A stretch of DNA of 64,000 bases, taken from positions 186,001 to 250,000 of the forward strand of contig CADAAR010000001.1 of NCBI GenBank assembly GCA_902785945.1. The letters are read 5' to 3'. Positions 30,592 through 40,266 of this stretch are shown in pieces (within the stretch, counting starts at the first letter, position 1; the number at the start of each line of letters is the position of its first letter). Origin of the DNA: an uncultured Prevotellaceae bacterium (lineage in GTDB: Bacteria > Bacteroidota > Bacteroidia > Bacteroidales > Bacteroidaceae). The notes below the pieces were generated by a model, which was not told the DNA's origin, did not search any database, and saw only the letters and a program-made list of their open reading frames with translations. The position numbers and the translations under genes were made by a program.

Positions 30592-31935
30592 TTATACTAA
30601 CTCTAATTTCAAGACAGATGTAGTGGAGGGTGTAATACGGAAACGATGGTCAATACGATGACCCACCAACCACACCACCTCACCCTTGGCATCGGTAACA
30701 ACCATCTGACTTAATTTGGACCAGAGACTGACCTTCTTATCGGTAAGATAATCGCTCACGAGTTTTGAGCCATTCATACCAAAAGGAACAAAACGATCGC
30801 CTGGTTGGATGATTCTAATCGTTAAAGGAAATTCCACCTTTTCTTTATCAATAGTGGCACAATTGTCTGATTTCGAAATCGTTAAATCATCAACAGAAGA
30901 AATTCTAAACTTGATATCCTCCTGGTATTTATAAACTCCTTCTTCCGGGATCTTCATAAGCGATACAGGCTGATATACAGGTGCCACCACCAACTCGTTG
31001 CGGTCGATATAGAGCACATAAGAGGCAGTTTGAAAGATCTTTCCCGATTGTGCATCAAGGCTACCGGCTATTTGCTGAATTTGTGAAGAGGTGAAGCCAA
31101 AAGGTCGCAGCCACTCGAACAGAAAGCACTCTGGAGAAGGCAAATCATTCAGGTCAGCCATCTTGACGCCATAGGCTTCGCGCTGATCAGCAGAACCAAC
31201 AGCTGGTTGTAACGTCGTTACAAGGTCAGAAAGTGTAGCTTTCATCGCATTATCAACAATTTTCTCCACCTCTTTCATATAACCCGCCGTTTTAGCTATA
31301 TTCTCCGATGATTTCGGCAAAATCTGTTGCATCAACGGAATCAGATGGAGACGGATTTTATTGCGCAGTACATCATCGATGGCATTGGTAGAGTCAGTAA
31401 CATAGGATTGATGGATCGAATGGAGATAATCTTCGATCTCTGCACGACTCAGACATAAGAGTGGGCGCACAATCGCACCATTCTTAGAACGGATACCCGT
31501 CAGACCGTGAATGCCTGTACCATTCATCAGGTTCATCAGCAAGGTTTCAACCGCATCGTCGCGATGATGAGCCACACAGATGGCATCAGCACCGATGTCC
31601 TGACGCAGTTGCTCAAAATAAGAATAACGGAGTTCACGAGCCGCCATCTCAATGCTTAATTTATGTAAGGCAGCATAGGAACGAGTGTCGAAATGTACCC
31701 GATGGATTGGGACATTCTGTTCTTTACAGAACTGACAGACAAATGCTTCGTCGCGGTCAGACTCCTCACCACGAAGTCGGAAATTGCAATGAACTGCCTC
31801 AATGCGATAGCCTAACTGTTTGAGAATCAACAGGAGTGCCACACTATCGGCGCCACCACTGAGTGCTACGATATAAAGTCCTTCCTTATTGAGAAGACCT
31901 TCTTTACGGATATATGCCTCTACCCTATTCAACAT
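30592..31935 (-). CDS. tilS: tRNA(Ile)-lysidine synthetase
   Basis: 447 aa. The PP-loop ATP-binding motif SGGADS is at 26-31, the catalytic-domain HHRDDAVETLLMNLMNGTG near 131, and the C-terminal substrate domain includes PGDRFVPFGMNGSKLVSDYL. TilS adds lysine to the C34 of tRNA-Ile(CAU), so it is essential. Its first bases overlap the end of the rRNA methyltransferase gene by 11 bp. Confidence 0.94.
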   Translation of the reverse strand: MLNRVEAYIRKEGLLNKEGLYIVALSGGADSVALLLILKQLGYRIEAVHCNFRLRGEESDRDEAFVCQFCKEQNVPIHRVHFDTRSYAALHKLSIEMAARELRYSYFEQLRQDIGADAICVAHHRDDAVETLLMNLMNGTGIHGLTGIRSKNGAIVRPLLCLSRAEIEDYLHSIHQSYVTDSTNAIDDVLRNKIRLHLIPLMQQILPKSSENIAKTAGYMKEVEKIVDNAMKATLSDLVTTLQPAVGSADQREAYGVKMADLNDLPSPECFLFEWLRPFGFTSSQIQQIAGSLDAQSGKIFQTASYVLYIDRNELVVAPVYQPVSLMKIPEEGVYKYQEDIKFRISSVDDLTISKSDNCATIDKEKVEFPLTIRIIQPGDRFVPFGMNGSKLVSDYLTDKKVSLWSKLSQMVVTDAKGEVVWLVGHRIDHRFRITPSTTSVLKLELV

Positions 31936-33097
31936 AAAGGACCAAGCCTTTCAAGTACTCACCTTCTGGGTGATAGATATTGATAGGATGATCAGCTGGT
32001 TGATGTAGCTGATGAAGGATACGCACCTTGCGGCCTGCCTGGGCAGCAGCAGTAAAGACGGCATTGCGGAAATGGTCCTTGCTCACCACCTGTGAGCAAC
32101 TGAAGGTAAACAGGATGCCCCCCGATTGGATTATCTGAAATGCCTTGTTGTTCAGACGAGTATAGCCCTTCAGAGCATTGTGAAGTGCTCCACGGTGTTT
32201 GGCAAAGGCAGGCGGGTCTAAGATAATGAGATCGTATTGGTTGTCTGCCTTTTCCAGATACTTGAAAGCATCCTCGCAAAAAGCCTGATGACGTGCATCA
32301 CCTGGGAAGTTCAGCTGCACATTTCTATTGGTGAGTTCTATTGCCTTCGCACTGCTATCGACAGAATGGACGAGTGTTGCCCCGCCCCGCATCGCATAGA
32401 AAGAGAAACCACCTGTATAACAGAACATATTCAACACCTTACGGCCTTTTGCGAATTGCTCCAACAGCGAGCGGTTTTCACGCTGGTCAACGAAGAAACC
32501 TGTTTTCTGACCACGAAGCCAGTCGACGTAGAACATCAGCCCATTCTCAACAGCGGTATTGTTATTGTCGCCCCCTATGAGAAAACCGTTCTCCATTTCG
32601 TCCATAAACGGCAGAGTGGTCTCGCTCTTATAGTAGACATTCTCAATGCGGCCCTGCATGACCTTCTGTAATTGTTCGGCGATACTGACTCGGGCAAGGT
32701 GCATGCCAATGCTATGTGCCTGCATCACAGCCGTCTGGCCATAAATATCGACAACCAGTCCTGGCAGGTTGTCACCCTCGCCATGTACTAGTCGGTAAGT
32801 ATTGTTGTCAGGATGATCCGCTAGTCCGATAGCAATGCGCATGTTTAAGGCCGACAACAGACGTGAATACCAGAATTCATCATCGATAGCCACATCTCGG
32901 AACGACAGCACACGCACGGCAATAGAACCCTTCTGATAATGTCCTACAGCGATGAAACGTCCCTCGAAATTCAATACACGCACCAGATCGCCATCTTCCA
33001 AGCCCTCATCCGCCGATTGGATGGCACCAGAGAAAACCCAAGGATGGAAACGTAACAAGCTTTCTTCCTTACCTCTTTTGAGCTGCAAGTTCTTCAT
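31925..33097 (-). CDS. Class I SAM-dependent rRNA methyltransferase (RlmI-like)
   Basis: 390 aa. An N-terminal PUA domain (LQLKRGKEESLLRFHPWVFSGAI) is followed by a Rossmann methyltransferase: VLNMFCYTGGFSFYAMRGGA (SAM), VDSSAKAI, and DPPAFAKHR (DPPxF) near 285. RlmI methylates C1962 of 23S rRNA in E. coli; the exact base here is inferred. It overlaps the exonuclease gene by 29 bp and tilS by 11 bp, so the three are one transcript. Confidence 0.9.
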   Translation of the reverse strand: MKNLQLKRGKEESLLRFHPWVFSGAIQSADEGLEDGDLVRVLNFEGRFIAVGHYQKGSIAVRVLSFRDVAIDDEFWYSRLLSALNMRIAIGLADHPDNNTYRLVHGEGDNLPGLVVDIYGQTAVMQAHSIGMHLARVSIAEQLQKVMQGRIENVYYKSETTLPFMDEMENGFLIGGDNNNTAVENGLMFYVDWLRGQKTGFFVDQRENRSLLEQFAKGRKVLNMFCYTGGFSFYAMRGGATLVHSVDSSAKAIELTNRNVQLNFPGDARHQAFCEDAFKYLEKADNQYDLIILDPPAFAKHRGALHNALKGYTRLNNKAFQIIQSGGILFTFSCSQVVSKDHFRNAVFTAAAQAGRKVRILHQLHQPADHPINIYHPEGEYLKGLVLYVE

Positions 33098-33746
33098 ATA
33101 GCTTAAAATCTTCTTCTATCTCCAGTTCTGTTTGTTCGTCAACGAGCTCATACTCACCGCTTGTCTTCAGTCGGACCAATTCCTCGTAAAGCTGGATACA
33201 AGCCCATGCGTCGATGGCAGCATACATCATCTGCTTTTCCTGAAGGATGTCGCGCTCCCAGTTTGAAAGGCGTTCTGCCTTACTGATACGTTCACCAAAA
33301 AGGTTAGCATATAACTTCTGAAGACTGAGATCTTCGATACCAATCTCACTCATATGATGTTGCAAATCGATGAAATTGCCAGGCGTAAACTTACCCAGTT
33401 CCTGCAAAGAGTGGATGTCATCATGCCACGAAAGGCCCACTTTGGGAACTTTAGTATCTTCCAACAGACGGATGATAGCAGGCGACATTCCTATGTGATT
33501 CAAGCGAAACAAGAAGCAATTGTGATGAGTGGCCACCTGAAGCAGGGAGCATTTATAATGCTGATTCTTCGTAAACGAAGGGCGCGTTTCCGTATCTACA
33601 CCTAGAATAGACATAGACAACAGGTAGTTGACAGCTTTTTCAGCCTCGAGGGAAGAGTTTACCACGATGATTTTTCCATTGTAAACCACCTTTGGCAAAT
33701 CCTCTAGCCACGCTTTATTAAACCTATTATAGATTATTTTTTTCAT
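33069..33746 (-). CDS. RNase D-like DEDDy 3'-5' exonuclease
   Basis: 225 aa. Exo I LGVDTETRPSF (Asp51, Glu53), Exo II near WHDDIHSLQEL, and Exo III MMYAAIDAWACIQLYEEL with the Tyr-x3-Asp of the DEDDy class. There is no HRDC domain, so this is the short family found in many Bacteroidota. It probably trims structured RNA. ATG at 33746 chosen downstream of the -7 box. Confidence 0.88.
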   Translation of the reverse strand: MKKIIYNRFNKAWLEDLPKVVYNGKIIVVNSSLEAEKAVNYLLSMSILGVDTETRPSFTKNQHYKCSLLQVATHHNCFLFRLNHIGMSPAIIRLLEDTKVPKVGLSWHDDIHSLQELGKFTPGNFIDLQHHMSEIGIEDLSLQKLYANLFGERISKAERLSNWERDILQEKQMMYAAIDAWACIQLYEELVRLKTSGEYELVDEQTELEIEEDFKLYEELAAQKR

Positions 33747-33755
33747 TATCAGGTG

Positions 33756-33763
33756 CAAAATTA
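33756..33763 (-). promoter_or_regulatory. -7 box for exonuclease-methyltransferase-tilS operon
   Basis: TAATTTTG on the minus strand 9 bp before the ATG; decides the start. Confidence 0.6.
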
Positions 33764-33807
33764 CATAAAAAATCGAGAAAAAATGATGAAATGTGAGTTT
33801 TTTACTA

Positions 33808-33815
33808 TACTTTTG
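33808..33815 (+). promoter_or_regulatory. -7 box for ftsK
   Basis: TACTTTTG 27 bp before the ATG at 33843, divergent from the exonuclease operon; excludes the upstream in-frame ATGs. Confidence 0.65.
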
Positions 33816-33842
33816 CAGAAAAAATTTGAAAGCATTCATATT

Positions 33843-36299
33843 ATGGTTAAGAAAAAGCGGGAAAAGAAGGAAAATCATCCATCCGGATTTTTAGATATAT
33901 TAGGATTCAAAAAATTCTTTGTAAATGAGAAGTTAGGCTTTCTCGTGGGCATTTTATTGTTCCTTGTGGCAGGCTATCTCACAATGGCTTTCATTTCATA
34001 TTTTACGACGGGAGCAGCCGATCAGAGCATGATAGAGGCACCTCGCGAGGGAGAAATCATGAATGAGCATCATGAGTTCAGTAACACGTGTGGCAGTGTG
34101 GGAGCCTATGCAGCATGGTATTTCATCAAGCGTAGCTTCGGACTCTCAGCCTTCTTAATTCCCATCTTCCTTTTTCTGGTGAGCATCCATTTCATCAAAG
34201 CCTATCGCGTAAACCTGTTGAAATGGTTTATGGCGCTGATGATTCTGATGATCTGGAGTTCTGTTACGTTTTCTAAGTTCCTCTCGCCCTTCTTCAGTGA
34301 TGCCTGCTATAACCCTGGTGGCGATCATGGTCTATATATCCAACAAGCCATCGAAAACCTGCTGGGAGCACCTGGTCTGACTGCGATCTTGGCATTGACA
34401 GCAATCGCTTTCCTCACTTATCTAAGTGCTGAAACCATCTTTATCATCCGCAAGATACTGAATCCCTCAAAATTTATCGATAAGGTAAAGTTCAAGATTA
34501 CCAACAACGATCCCAACGAACCGAAGGACTCCTACGAGGACCTGATAAAGACAGAGGAAGACCCGACAGTCTTTGATGACCCCGCAACACAGACCGTTGA
34601 GTTCAAACCCGACGGTAAGACCGTAGTGATAGACGATGTTTATAATCAGAACGAAGAAGAGCCTGTCAAGCCTATAAAACCCATTAAACCTATTGAAGAT
34701 GTAGATATGAAGGTTGAGGTGGCTGACGGCGAAGAGACGGCTGATTCCAAGACCCTTGGTGTTTTGGAAGCTCAAGGTCCATATGATCCCAAGAAGGATC
34801 TCGAGAACTACCGCTATCCCACCCTCGACCTACTGAAGAAATACGATAACGACGGAAAGCCTTATATCGATATGGCGGAGCAGACCGCCAATAAAAACCG
34901 TATTGTAGATGTTCTGCGTACCTTTGGTGTGGAGATTGCCAGTATTAAGGCTACAGTGGGTCCTACCATCACACTCTATGAAATTACGCTCGCACCGGGA
35001 GTCCGTATCACGAAGATTCGCTCACTGGAAGATGACATCGCTCTGAGTCTCTCGGCTCTCGGTATCCGTATCATTGCGCCAATGCCCGGTAGAGGAACGG
35101 TCGGTATCGAGGTTCCGAATGCCAAACCCTCGATCGTTTCGATGGAATCCATCCTGAACTCAAAGAAGTTCCAGGAGAGTCAGATGGAACTGCCCTGTGC
35201 AGTAGGTAAGACTATTACCAATGAGGTGTTTATGTTTGATCTGGCCAAGGCACCTCATCTGCTGGTGGCTGGTGCAACTGGTCAAGGTAAATCTGTCGGA
35301 CTGAATGCTATTCTTACCTCTTTATTATATAAGAAGCACCCTGCAGAACTGAAGATCGTACTCGTCGACCCCAAGAAAGTTGAGTTCTCGATCTATAACC
35401 CGCTGATCAACCACTTCCTAGCGAAGGTGCCCGATGAGGATGCCGATCCTATCATCACAGATGTCACCAAGGTAGTACGTACCTTGAACTCGCTCTGCAA
35501 ACTGATGGATACACGTTACGACCTGCTGAAAGAGGTACGTGCTAAGAATATCAAGGAGTATAACCAGAAATTCGTCGACCGTAAGATTCCACCTCGTGGC
35601 GGTCACGGCTATATGCCTTACATCGTTGTGGTCATCGATGAGTTTGGCGATCTGATCATGACAGCTGGTAAGGAGATTGAAATGCCGATAGCACGTATTG
35701 CCCAGCTGGCACGTGCCGTAGGTATCCACATGATCATTGCCACACAACGTCCTACAACAACCATTATCACTGGTAACATCAAGGCCAACTTCCCTGCCCG
35801 TATCGCCTTCAAGGTGAGTGCGGGTATCGACTCGAAGACCATTCTTGACCGCACAGGAGCCCAGCAACTAATCGGTAAGGGTGATATGCTGTATCTTGGT
35901 GGCGCAGAACCTATCCGTATACAGTGTGCCTTCGTCGACACGCCTGAGGTGGAACGTATCAATGAGTTCATTGCTGCGCAGCAAAGTTATAACATGCCAT
36001 TCGAACTGCCTGAGCCCGATACACCCGAGGCAGACTTTGGTGATGGCGGCGATAAGGATGTGGATATGGCACATCTTGATCCGCTCTTTGAGGACGCTGC
36101 CCGTCTGATTGTCATCAACCAAAGCGGATCGACCTCTCTCATCCAGCGTAAATTCGCTATTGGCTACAACCGTGCTGGCAGACTGATGGACCAGTTGGAG
36201 AAGGCCGGTGTTGTGGGTGCCGCTATGGGCTCCAAACCCCGCGAGGTAATGATCCAAGATGAGATGAGCCTCAATAATCTGCTCGCCTCACTCAAATAG
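33843..36299 (+). CDS. ftsK: DNA translocase FtsK/SpoIIIE family
   Basis: 818 aa. Four to five N-terminal membrane helices (about 27-200), an acidic/proline linker with KPIKPIKPIED repeats, then the motor: VAGATGQGKSVGLNAI (Walker A, near 476), VVIDEFGDLI (Walker B), and ARAVGIHMIIATQRP. A winged-helix gamma domain follows (SGSTSLIQRKFAIGYNRAGRLMDQLEKAGVVG). It pumps DNA at the division septum. First gene of a unit with lolA and DUF5687. Confidence 0.94.
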   Translation: MVKKKREKKENHPSGFLDILGFKKFFVNEKLGFLVGILLFLVAGYLTMAFISYFTTGAADQSMIEAPREGEIMNEHHEFSNTCGSVGAYAAWYFIKRSFGLSAFLIPIFLFLVSIHFIKAYRVNLLKWFMALMILMIWSSVTFSKFLSPFFSDACYNPGGDHGLYIQQAIENLLGAPGLTAILALTAIAFLTYLSAETIFIIRKILNPSKFIDKVKFKITNNDPNEPKDSYEDLIKTEEDPTVFDDPATQTVEFKPDGKTVVIDDVYNQNEEEPVKPIKPIKPIEDVDMKVEVADGEETADSKTLGVLEAQGPYDPKKDLENYRYPTLDLLKKYDNDGKPYIDMAEQTANKNRIVDVLRTFGVEIASIKATVGPTITLYEITLAPGVRITKIRSLEDDIALSLSALGIRIIAPMPGRGTVGIEVPNAKPSIVSMESILNSKKFQESQMELPCAVGKTITNEVFMFDLAKAPHLLVAGATGQGKSVGLNAILTSLLYKKHPAELKIVLVDPKKVEFSIYNPLINHFLAKVPDEDADPIITDVTKVVRTLNSLCKLMDTRYDLLKEVRAKNIKEYNQKFVDRKIPPRGGHGYMPYIVVVIDEFGDLIMTAGKEIEMPIARIAQLARAVGIHMIIATQRPTTTIITGNIKANFPARIAFKVSAGIDSKTILDRTGAQQLIGKGDMLYLGGAEPIRIQCAFVDTPEVERINEFIAAQQSYNMPFELPEPDTPEADFGDGGDKDVDMAHLDPLFEDAARLIVINQSGSTSLIQRKFAIGYNRAGRLMDQLEKAGVVGAAMGSKPREVMIQDEMSLNNLLASLK

Positions 36300-36318
36300 A
36301 AACTAAATTAATTAAGAT

Positions 36319-36918
36319 ATGAAAAAGCATTTTGCCCTTATCATGATGCTCCTGCTTTGTGTGGGAGTGCATGCCGAAAGCGCCAAGCGCATTCTAGATA
36401 AAGCCGCTGCCACAGTGAGCAATCCTGGTGGTGTGAGAGCCCATTTCCAGATGATTAGCAAACAGTTTGGAAACACCAATGGTGAAATTGCCATCAAAGG
36501 CAAGAAATTCCACGCAACTACGCCTGATGCCACCATCTGGTTTGATGGCAAGACCCAATGGACTTATATGAAGGGGAACGACGAGGTGAACATCAGCAAC
36601 CCTACAGAGGCACAGTTGCAGGCTATTAATCCCTACAACTTCATCAACATCTATAAGAAAGGTTATAAACTGTCGTCGAAGAAGGTGGAGAATTCGTATG
36701 AGGTTCATCTGATACCCACTGATAAAAGTCGTAAGATTCAGGAGATGTATATTATTGTTGACAGCAGCTCTTATCGTCCTACACATGTCAAGATGAAGCA
36801 GAAGGATAAGTGGAGTACCATTATCATTAGCCAGTTGACGACAGCTTCGTTGAGCGATAATCTGTTTCAGTTTAATTCCAAGGACTTTCCCAAGGCCGAA
36901 ATCATTGATCTACGATGA
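36319..36918 (+). CDS. lolA: LolA-like outer-membrane lipoprotein carrier
   Basis: 199 aa with a signal peptide (MKKHFALIMMLLLCVGVHA). The mature protein follows the LolA half-barrel outline: VSNPGGVRAHFQM, KFHATTPDATIWFDGKTQWTY, and NPYNFINIYKKGYKLS. LolA ferries lipoproteins across the periplasm to the outer membrane. It follows ftsK by 19 bp and its stop overlaps the next start (ATGA). Confidence 0.88.
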   Translation: MKKHFALIMMLLLCVGVHAESAKRILDKAAATVSNPGGVRAHFQMISKQFGNTNGEIAIKGKKFHATTPDATIWFDGKTQWTYMKGNDEVNISNPTEAQLQAINPYNFINIYKKGYKLSSKKVENSYEVHLIPTDKSRKIQEMYIIVDSSSYRPTHVKMKQKDKWSTIIISQLTTASLSDNLFQFNSKDFPKAEIIDLR

Positions 36919-38396
36919 ACAAACTTCAACTTTACAAGCTTTTACGTAAGAATGTCAACTTGAGCTATCGTCGCAGTCCGGCCTTCGAACAGAATCGTTG
37001 GGCCAAGGTATTGATGGGCTTTGGTGGTCTGATGTTCGTGCTCTACCTTATTCTGTATGGTATCATCATCGGAATGTCTTCAGATGGTGAGGCTGGTACA
37101 CTCATCACCGCGATGATCATCATTTTGCCCATAGATTTCCTTCTGAGGTTTATCTTCCAGACAACACCCGCTATGATGGTCAAGCCTTATATTCTCTTAC
37201 CGATATCCCGCTATTCGGCCATCGAGTGTTTCCTGATATCCTCCCATCTGAGCACTTTCAACTTCCTGTGGCTGGGATTGTTTATTCCCTTCGCCATCAT
37301 TGTGCTTTTCGCTGGCGCAACTTTCCTTCAGGTGTTTTATGTATTACTGCTGGCACAACTGCTCATCATACTCAACAGTCAGATTTATCTGTTCTTCCGC
37401 ACACTCATCAATCGCAATGTGCTGTGGATTATCCCTGGTCTGCTACTCTATGCCATACCATTTATCCCATCACTTATTACGCTGAATAGTAAGACTTTCG
37501 AACATACCCTTGATGTGATTCGGTCGATTAACACTGCCTGGTGGCTTCTCCCAATCGTATTATTATTGTTGTGTGGTTTATTCATGTTGAACCGCCGTTT
37601 ACAGTTCAAGTATGTCTACGAGGAGATTTCTAAGCAGAAGGAGAAACAGTTAAAGAAAGTCTCACAGTTTGCCTTCTTCAATCGCTTTGGCATAATTGGC
37701 GAATACCTGAAGATCGAACTGAAGTCGAATCTCAGAAACAAGACAATGAAGCAACGTTGTATCATGAGTCTTGTGTTGGTGGTTATGTTCTCTAGTATTG
37801 TGGCCTATAGTAATATCTACGATAATCCTATGATGACCAATTTCTGGTGTCTGTATTGTTTTGCCATCTATGGTATGACAGCTCTCATTAAGATTATGGG
37901 CCAGGAGGGTAATTATATCAGTCTGCTTATGACCCAGCGCGAGAATATTCTGTCGCTGCTCAAAGCAAAGTACTGGTTTTACTGCGTGGTACTCATCATT
38001 CCTTTCCTCATCATGCTGCCAGCTGTATTTACAGGTAAGTTCACGCTGCTCATGTTATTTGGATATATGTTCCTAGTGGCAGGATTGATTCATTTTATCA
38101 TCTTCCAACTGGCAGTCTATAACAAACAGACCATTCCTTTGCAGCTGAAGATGACGGGAAAAGGAAACTTCGAAAATGGCATACAGATTATCATTGAGTT
38201 AGCTGCTATGATTATACCTGGTATGATTGTTGGCATCGGCTATTTAACAGTGGGGCTCACTGCCACTTACATCTTTATGTGTGTACTGGGTTTAGCCTTC
38301 ATCTTTACCTATCCAATCTGGATTCGTAACATCTACAACCGCATGATGAAACGTCGTTACGAGAACATAGAAGGTTTCCTGTCCTCTAGGCCATAA
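36915..38396 (+). CDS. DUF5687 family integral membrane protein
   Basis: 493 aa with about 11-12 hydrophobic helices. The N-terminus (MNKLQLYKLLRKNVNLSYRRSP) and the charged segment NRRLQFKYVYEEISKQKEKQLKK near 220 match DUF5687, a Bacteroidota family that often accompanies an ABC ATPase and may be an exporter membrane subunit. No ATPase lies next to it. Translationally coupled to lolA through ATGA. Confidence 0.8.
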   Translation: MNKLQLYKLLRKNVNLSYRRSPAFEQNRWAKVLMGFGGLMFVLYLILYGIIIGMSSDGEAGTLITAMIIILPIDFLLRFIFQTTPAMMVKPYILLPISRYSAIECFLISSHLSTFNFLWLGLFIPFAIIVLFAGATFLQVFYVLLLAQLLIILNSQIYLFFRTLINRNVLWIIPGLLLYAIPFIPSLITLNSKTFEHTLDVIRSINTAWWLLPIVLLLLCGLFMLNRRLQFKYVYEEISKQKEKQLKKVSQFAFFNRFGIIGEYLKIELKSNLRNKTMKQRCIMSLVLVVMFSSIVAYSNIYDNPMMTNFWCLYCFAIYGMTALIKIMGQEGNYISLLMTQRENILSLLKAKYWFYCVVLIIPFLIMLPAVFTGKFTLLMLFGYMFLVAGLIHFIIFQLAVYNKQTIPLQLKMTGKGNFENGIQIIIELAAMIIPGMIVGIGYLTVGLTATYIFMCVLGLAFIFTYPIWIRNIYNRMMKRRYENIEGFLSSRP

Positions 38397-38452
38397 CATA
38401 TAGTTATATATTTACAATTAAAGCATATGACAAAACTTAATTTTGTCTACCA

Positions 38453-38511
38453 TTTAACATTCAGAGTGTTAAACGCAAAGAACTTTTAACCCAAATGGCA
38501 AAAGTGTTAAA
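38453..38511. promoter_or_regulatory. GTTAAA/TTTAAC half-site cluster upstream of degP
   Basis: TTTAACA at 38453-38459, AGTGTTAAA at 38465-38473 and 38503-38511, and TTTTAAC at 38484-38490, in alternating orientation just above the promoter. A GACAAAA/TTTTGTC hairpin (38429-38447) may end the upstream transcript. Confidence 0.5.
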
Positions 38512-38533
38512 TTGGGACAAATATTCGTGACAT

Positions 38534-38567
38534 TTTGTCAGTATACAAAAAAAGTCTACTATATTTG
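38534..38567 (+). promoter_or_regulatory. degP promoter
   Basis: -33 TTTG at 38534-38537, 22-bp spacer, -7 TATATTTG at 38560-38567; a leader of about 60 nt follows. Confidence 0.68.
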
Positions 38568-38631
38568 CACTCGAATTCACGAGCATAGGCTCAGAGTCAA
38601 CATTATCAACGAGTTTTAAATCATAACAAAA

Positions 38632-40134
38632 ATGAATGCAAATATGAAGAAGATTGTAAATGTGGCAACTCCGGCAGTATGCGTTGTTGCTTTGGCACTC
38701 TCTGTTGTAGCTTTCACCAAGACCAATGCTGCAACTACTCCTAATCAAACTCCTGTAGTGGCAAACGTAGCAGCAGGCCAACCTGTTGACCTGACCTATG
38801 CTGCAGAAAAATCATTGCCATCAGTGGTTTATATCAAGAACACGCAGAACTCAAAGGTTCAGACCGTAGAGTACTCCGACCCCTTTGAGGATTTCTTCTC
38901 TGACCCCTTCGGTGGCTTCTTCGGACGTGGAAGAGGCAACGGCAATGGTGGCCGTCGTCAGCGTCAGGTAGAGACACCCAAACGTGTGGCTGCAGGCTCT
39001 GGAGTAATCATCTCTACCGATGGTTATATCGTGACAAACAACCACGTAGTTGATGGCGCTGATGAACTGCTTGTCACCCTCAACGACAATAAGGAATACT
39101 CTGCACGAATTATTGGCGCTGATGCTACGACCGACTTGGCCCTCATCAAAATTGACGGTAAGAATCTCCCCGCCATCCAAATTGCGAACAGCGACGACGT
39201 GAAGGTTGGCGAATGGGTGCTGGCAGTAGGTAATCCCCTGGGACTTAACAACACCGTGACAGCAGGTATCGTATCGGCCAAGGCCCGTTCTATGGGTCAA
39301 GGTGTATCTTCAATGATTCAGACCGACGCCGCTATCAACCAAGGCAATTCTGGTGGTGCGCTTGTGAACACCGCTGGTGCCCTAATTGGTATTAACGCTA
39401 TGATCTACTCACAAACCGGATCAAATATCGGTTATGGCTTTGCAATCCCTACTACAATTATGAATAAGGTGGTTGAGGACATCAAGAAATATGGTACCGT
39501 TCAGCGTGCCATGATCGGTATCCAAGGTTCCGACGTGAACGCTTATGTTGACAGCGAGAAGGAAAAGGGTAATGAGGTAGACCTCGGTACGATGGAAGGT
39601 ATCTATATCGCTAAGGTCATCGACGACGGTGCTGCTGCTGATGCTGGTCTGAAGGAAGGTGATGTCATTACCCATATTGACGGTCAGAAAGTGAAAACCT
39701 TCGGTGAGTTACAGAACATCATCGCCCAGAAACGTCCTGGCGACAAGATTAGCATCAACTATCTACGCAATAAGGCAAAGAAGACCGCTACCCTCACCCT
39801 GAAGAATGAAAAGGGTAACACAAAGGTTGTGAAAGATGCCGATATCGATGTACTCGGAGGACAGTTCCGTCCGCTTACCGACGCTCAGAAAGAGCAGTTC
39901 AACATTGGCTACGGTCTACAAGTAACCAAGGTGAGTGGTGGCCGTCTGAAGGATGCTGGTGTACCTCAAGGTTTCATCATCCAACGCATCAACGACGAAA
40001 GCGTGAAGACCATTGAGGATCTGCAGAAGATTGTCAAGGATGCTAACAAGTCAACGGAACCTGTTCTTTACATCCAGGGTATCTATCCGACAGGTAAGAA
40101 GGGCTATTTCGCCGTACCACTCGAGGACGAATAA
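38632..40134 (+). CDS. degP: DegP/HtrA-type periplasmic serine protease-chaperone
   Basis: 500 aa with a signal peptide (VCVVALALSVVAFTKTNAA). Trypsin-like triad His138 (NNHVVD), Asp168 (TTDLAL) and Ser240 (QGNSGGAL), followed by two PDZ domains (about 300-390 and 410-490). A glycine/arginine patch GRGRGNGNGGRRQ near 99-111 resembles the flexible LA loop. It degrades or refolds misfolded envelope proteins. Promoter with half-site cluster upstream and a terminator downstream. Confidence 0.93.
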   Translation: MNANMKKIVNVATPAVCVVALALSVVAFTKTNAATTPNQTPVVANVAAGQPVDLTYAAEKSLPSVVYIKNTQNSKVQTVEYSDPFEDFFSDPFGGFFGRGRGNGNGGRRQRQVETPKRVAAGSGVIISTDGYIVTNNHVVDGADELLVTLNDNKEYSARIIGADATTDLALIKIDGKNLPAIQIANSDDVKVGEWVLAVGNPLGLNNTVTAGIVSAKARSMGQGVSSMIQTDAAINQGNSGGALVNTAGALIGINAMIYSQTGSNIGYGFAIPTTIMNKVVEDIKKYGTVQRAMIGIQGSDVNAYVDSEKEKGNEVDLGTMEGIYIAKVIDDGAAADAGLKEGDVITHIDGQKVKTFGELQNIIAQKRPGDKISINYLRNKAKKTATLTLKNEKGNTKVVKDADIDVLGGQFRPLTDAQKEQFNIGYGLQVTKVSGGRLKDAGVPQGFIIQRINDESVKTIEDLQKIVKDANKSTEPVLYIQGIYPTGKKGYFAVPLEDE

Positions 40135-40178
40135 ATGAGTGAATCGTGATTAGTTAATCGTGAATAATTGGAAAAAAG

Positions 40179-40210
40179 AGCCGCAAAAGTAAAAATTGCG
40201 GCTTTTTTTT
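40179..40210 (+). terminator. degP terminator
   Basis: Stem AGCCGCAA/TTGCGGCT, 9-nt loop, then a run of T. Confidence 0.85.
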
Positions 40211-40240
40211 TGGTTGTGTCAAAAAAAAGGCATAACTTTG
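40209..40240 (+). promoter_or_regulatory. rpoD promoter
   Basis: -33 TTTG at 40209-40212 in the terminator T-run, 20-bp spacer, -7 TAACTTTG at 40233-40240. Confidence 0.7.
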
Positions 40241-40266
40241 CACCTTGACTATAAACGACAATTAAC

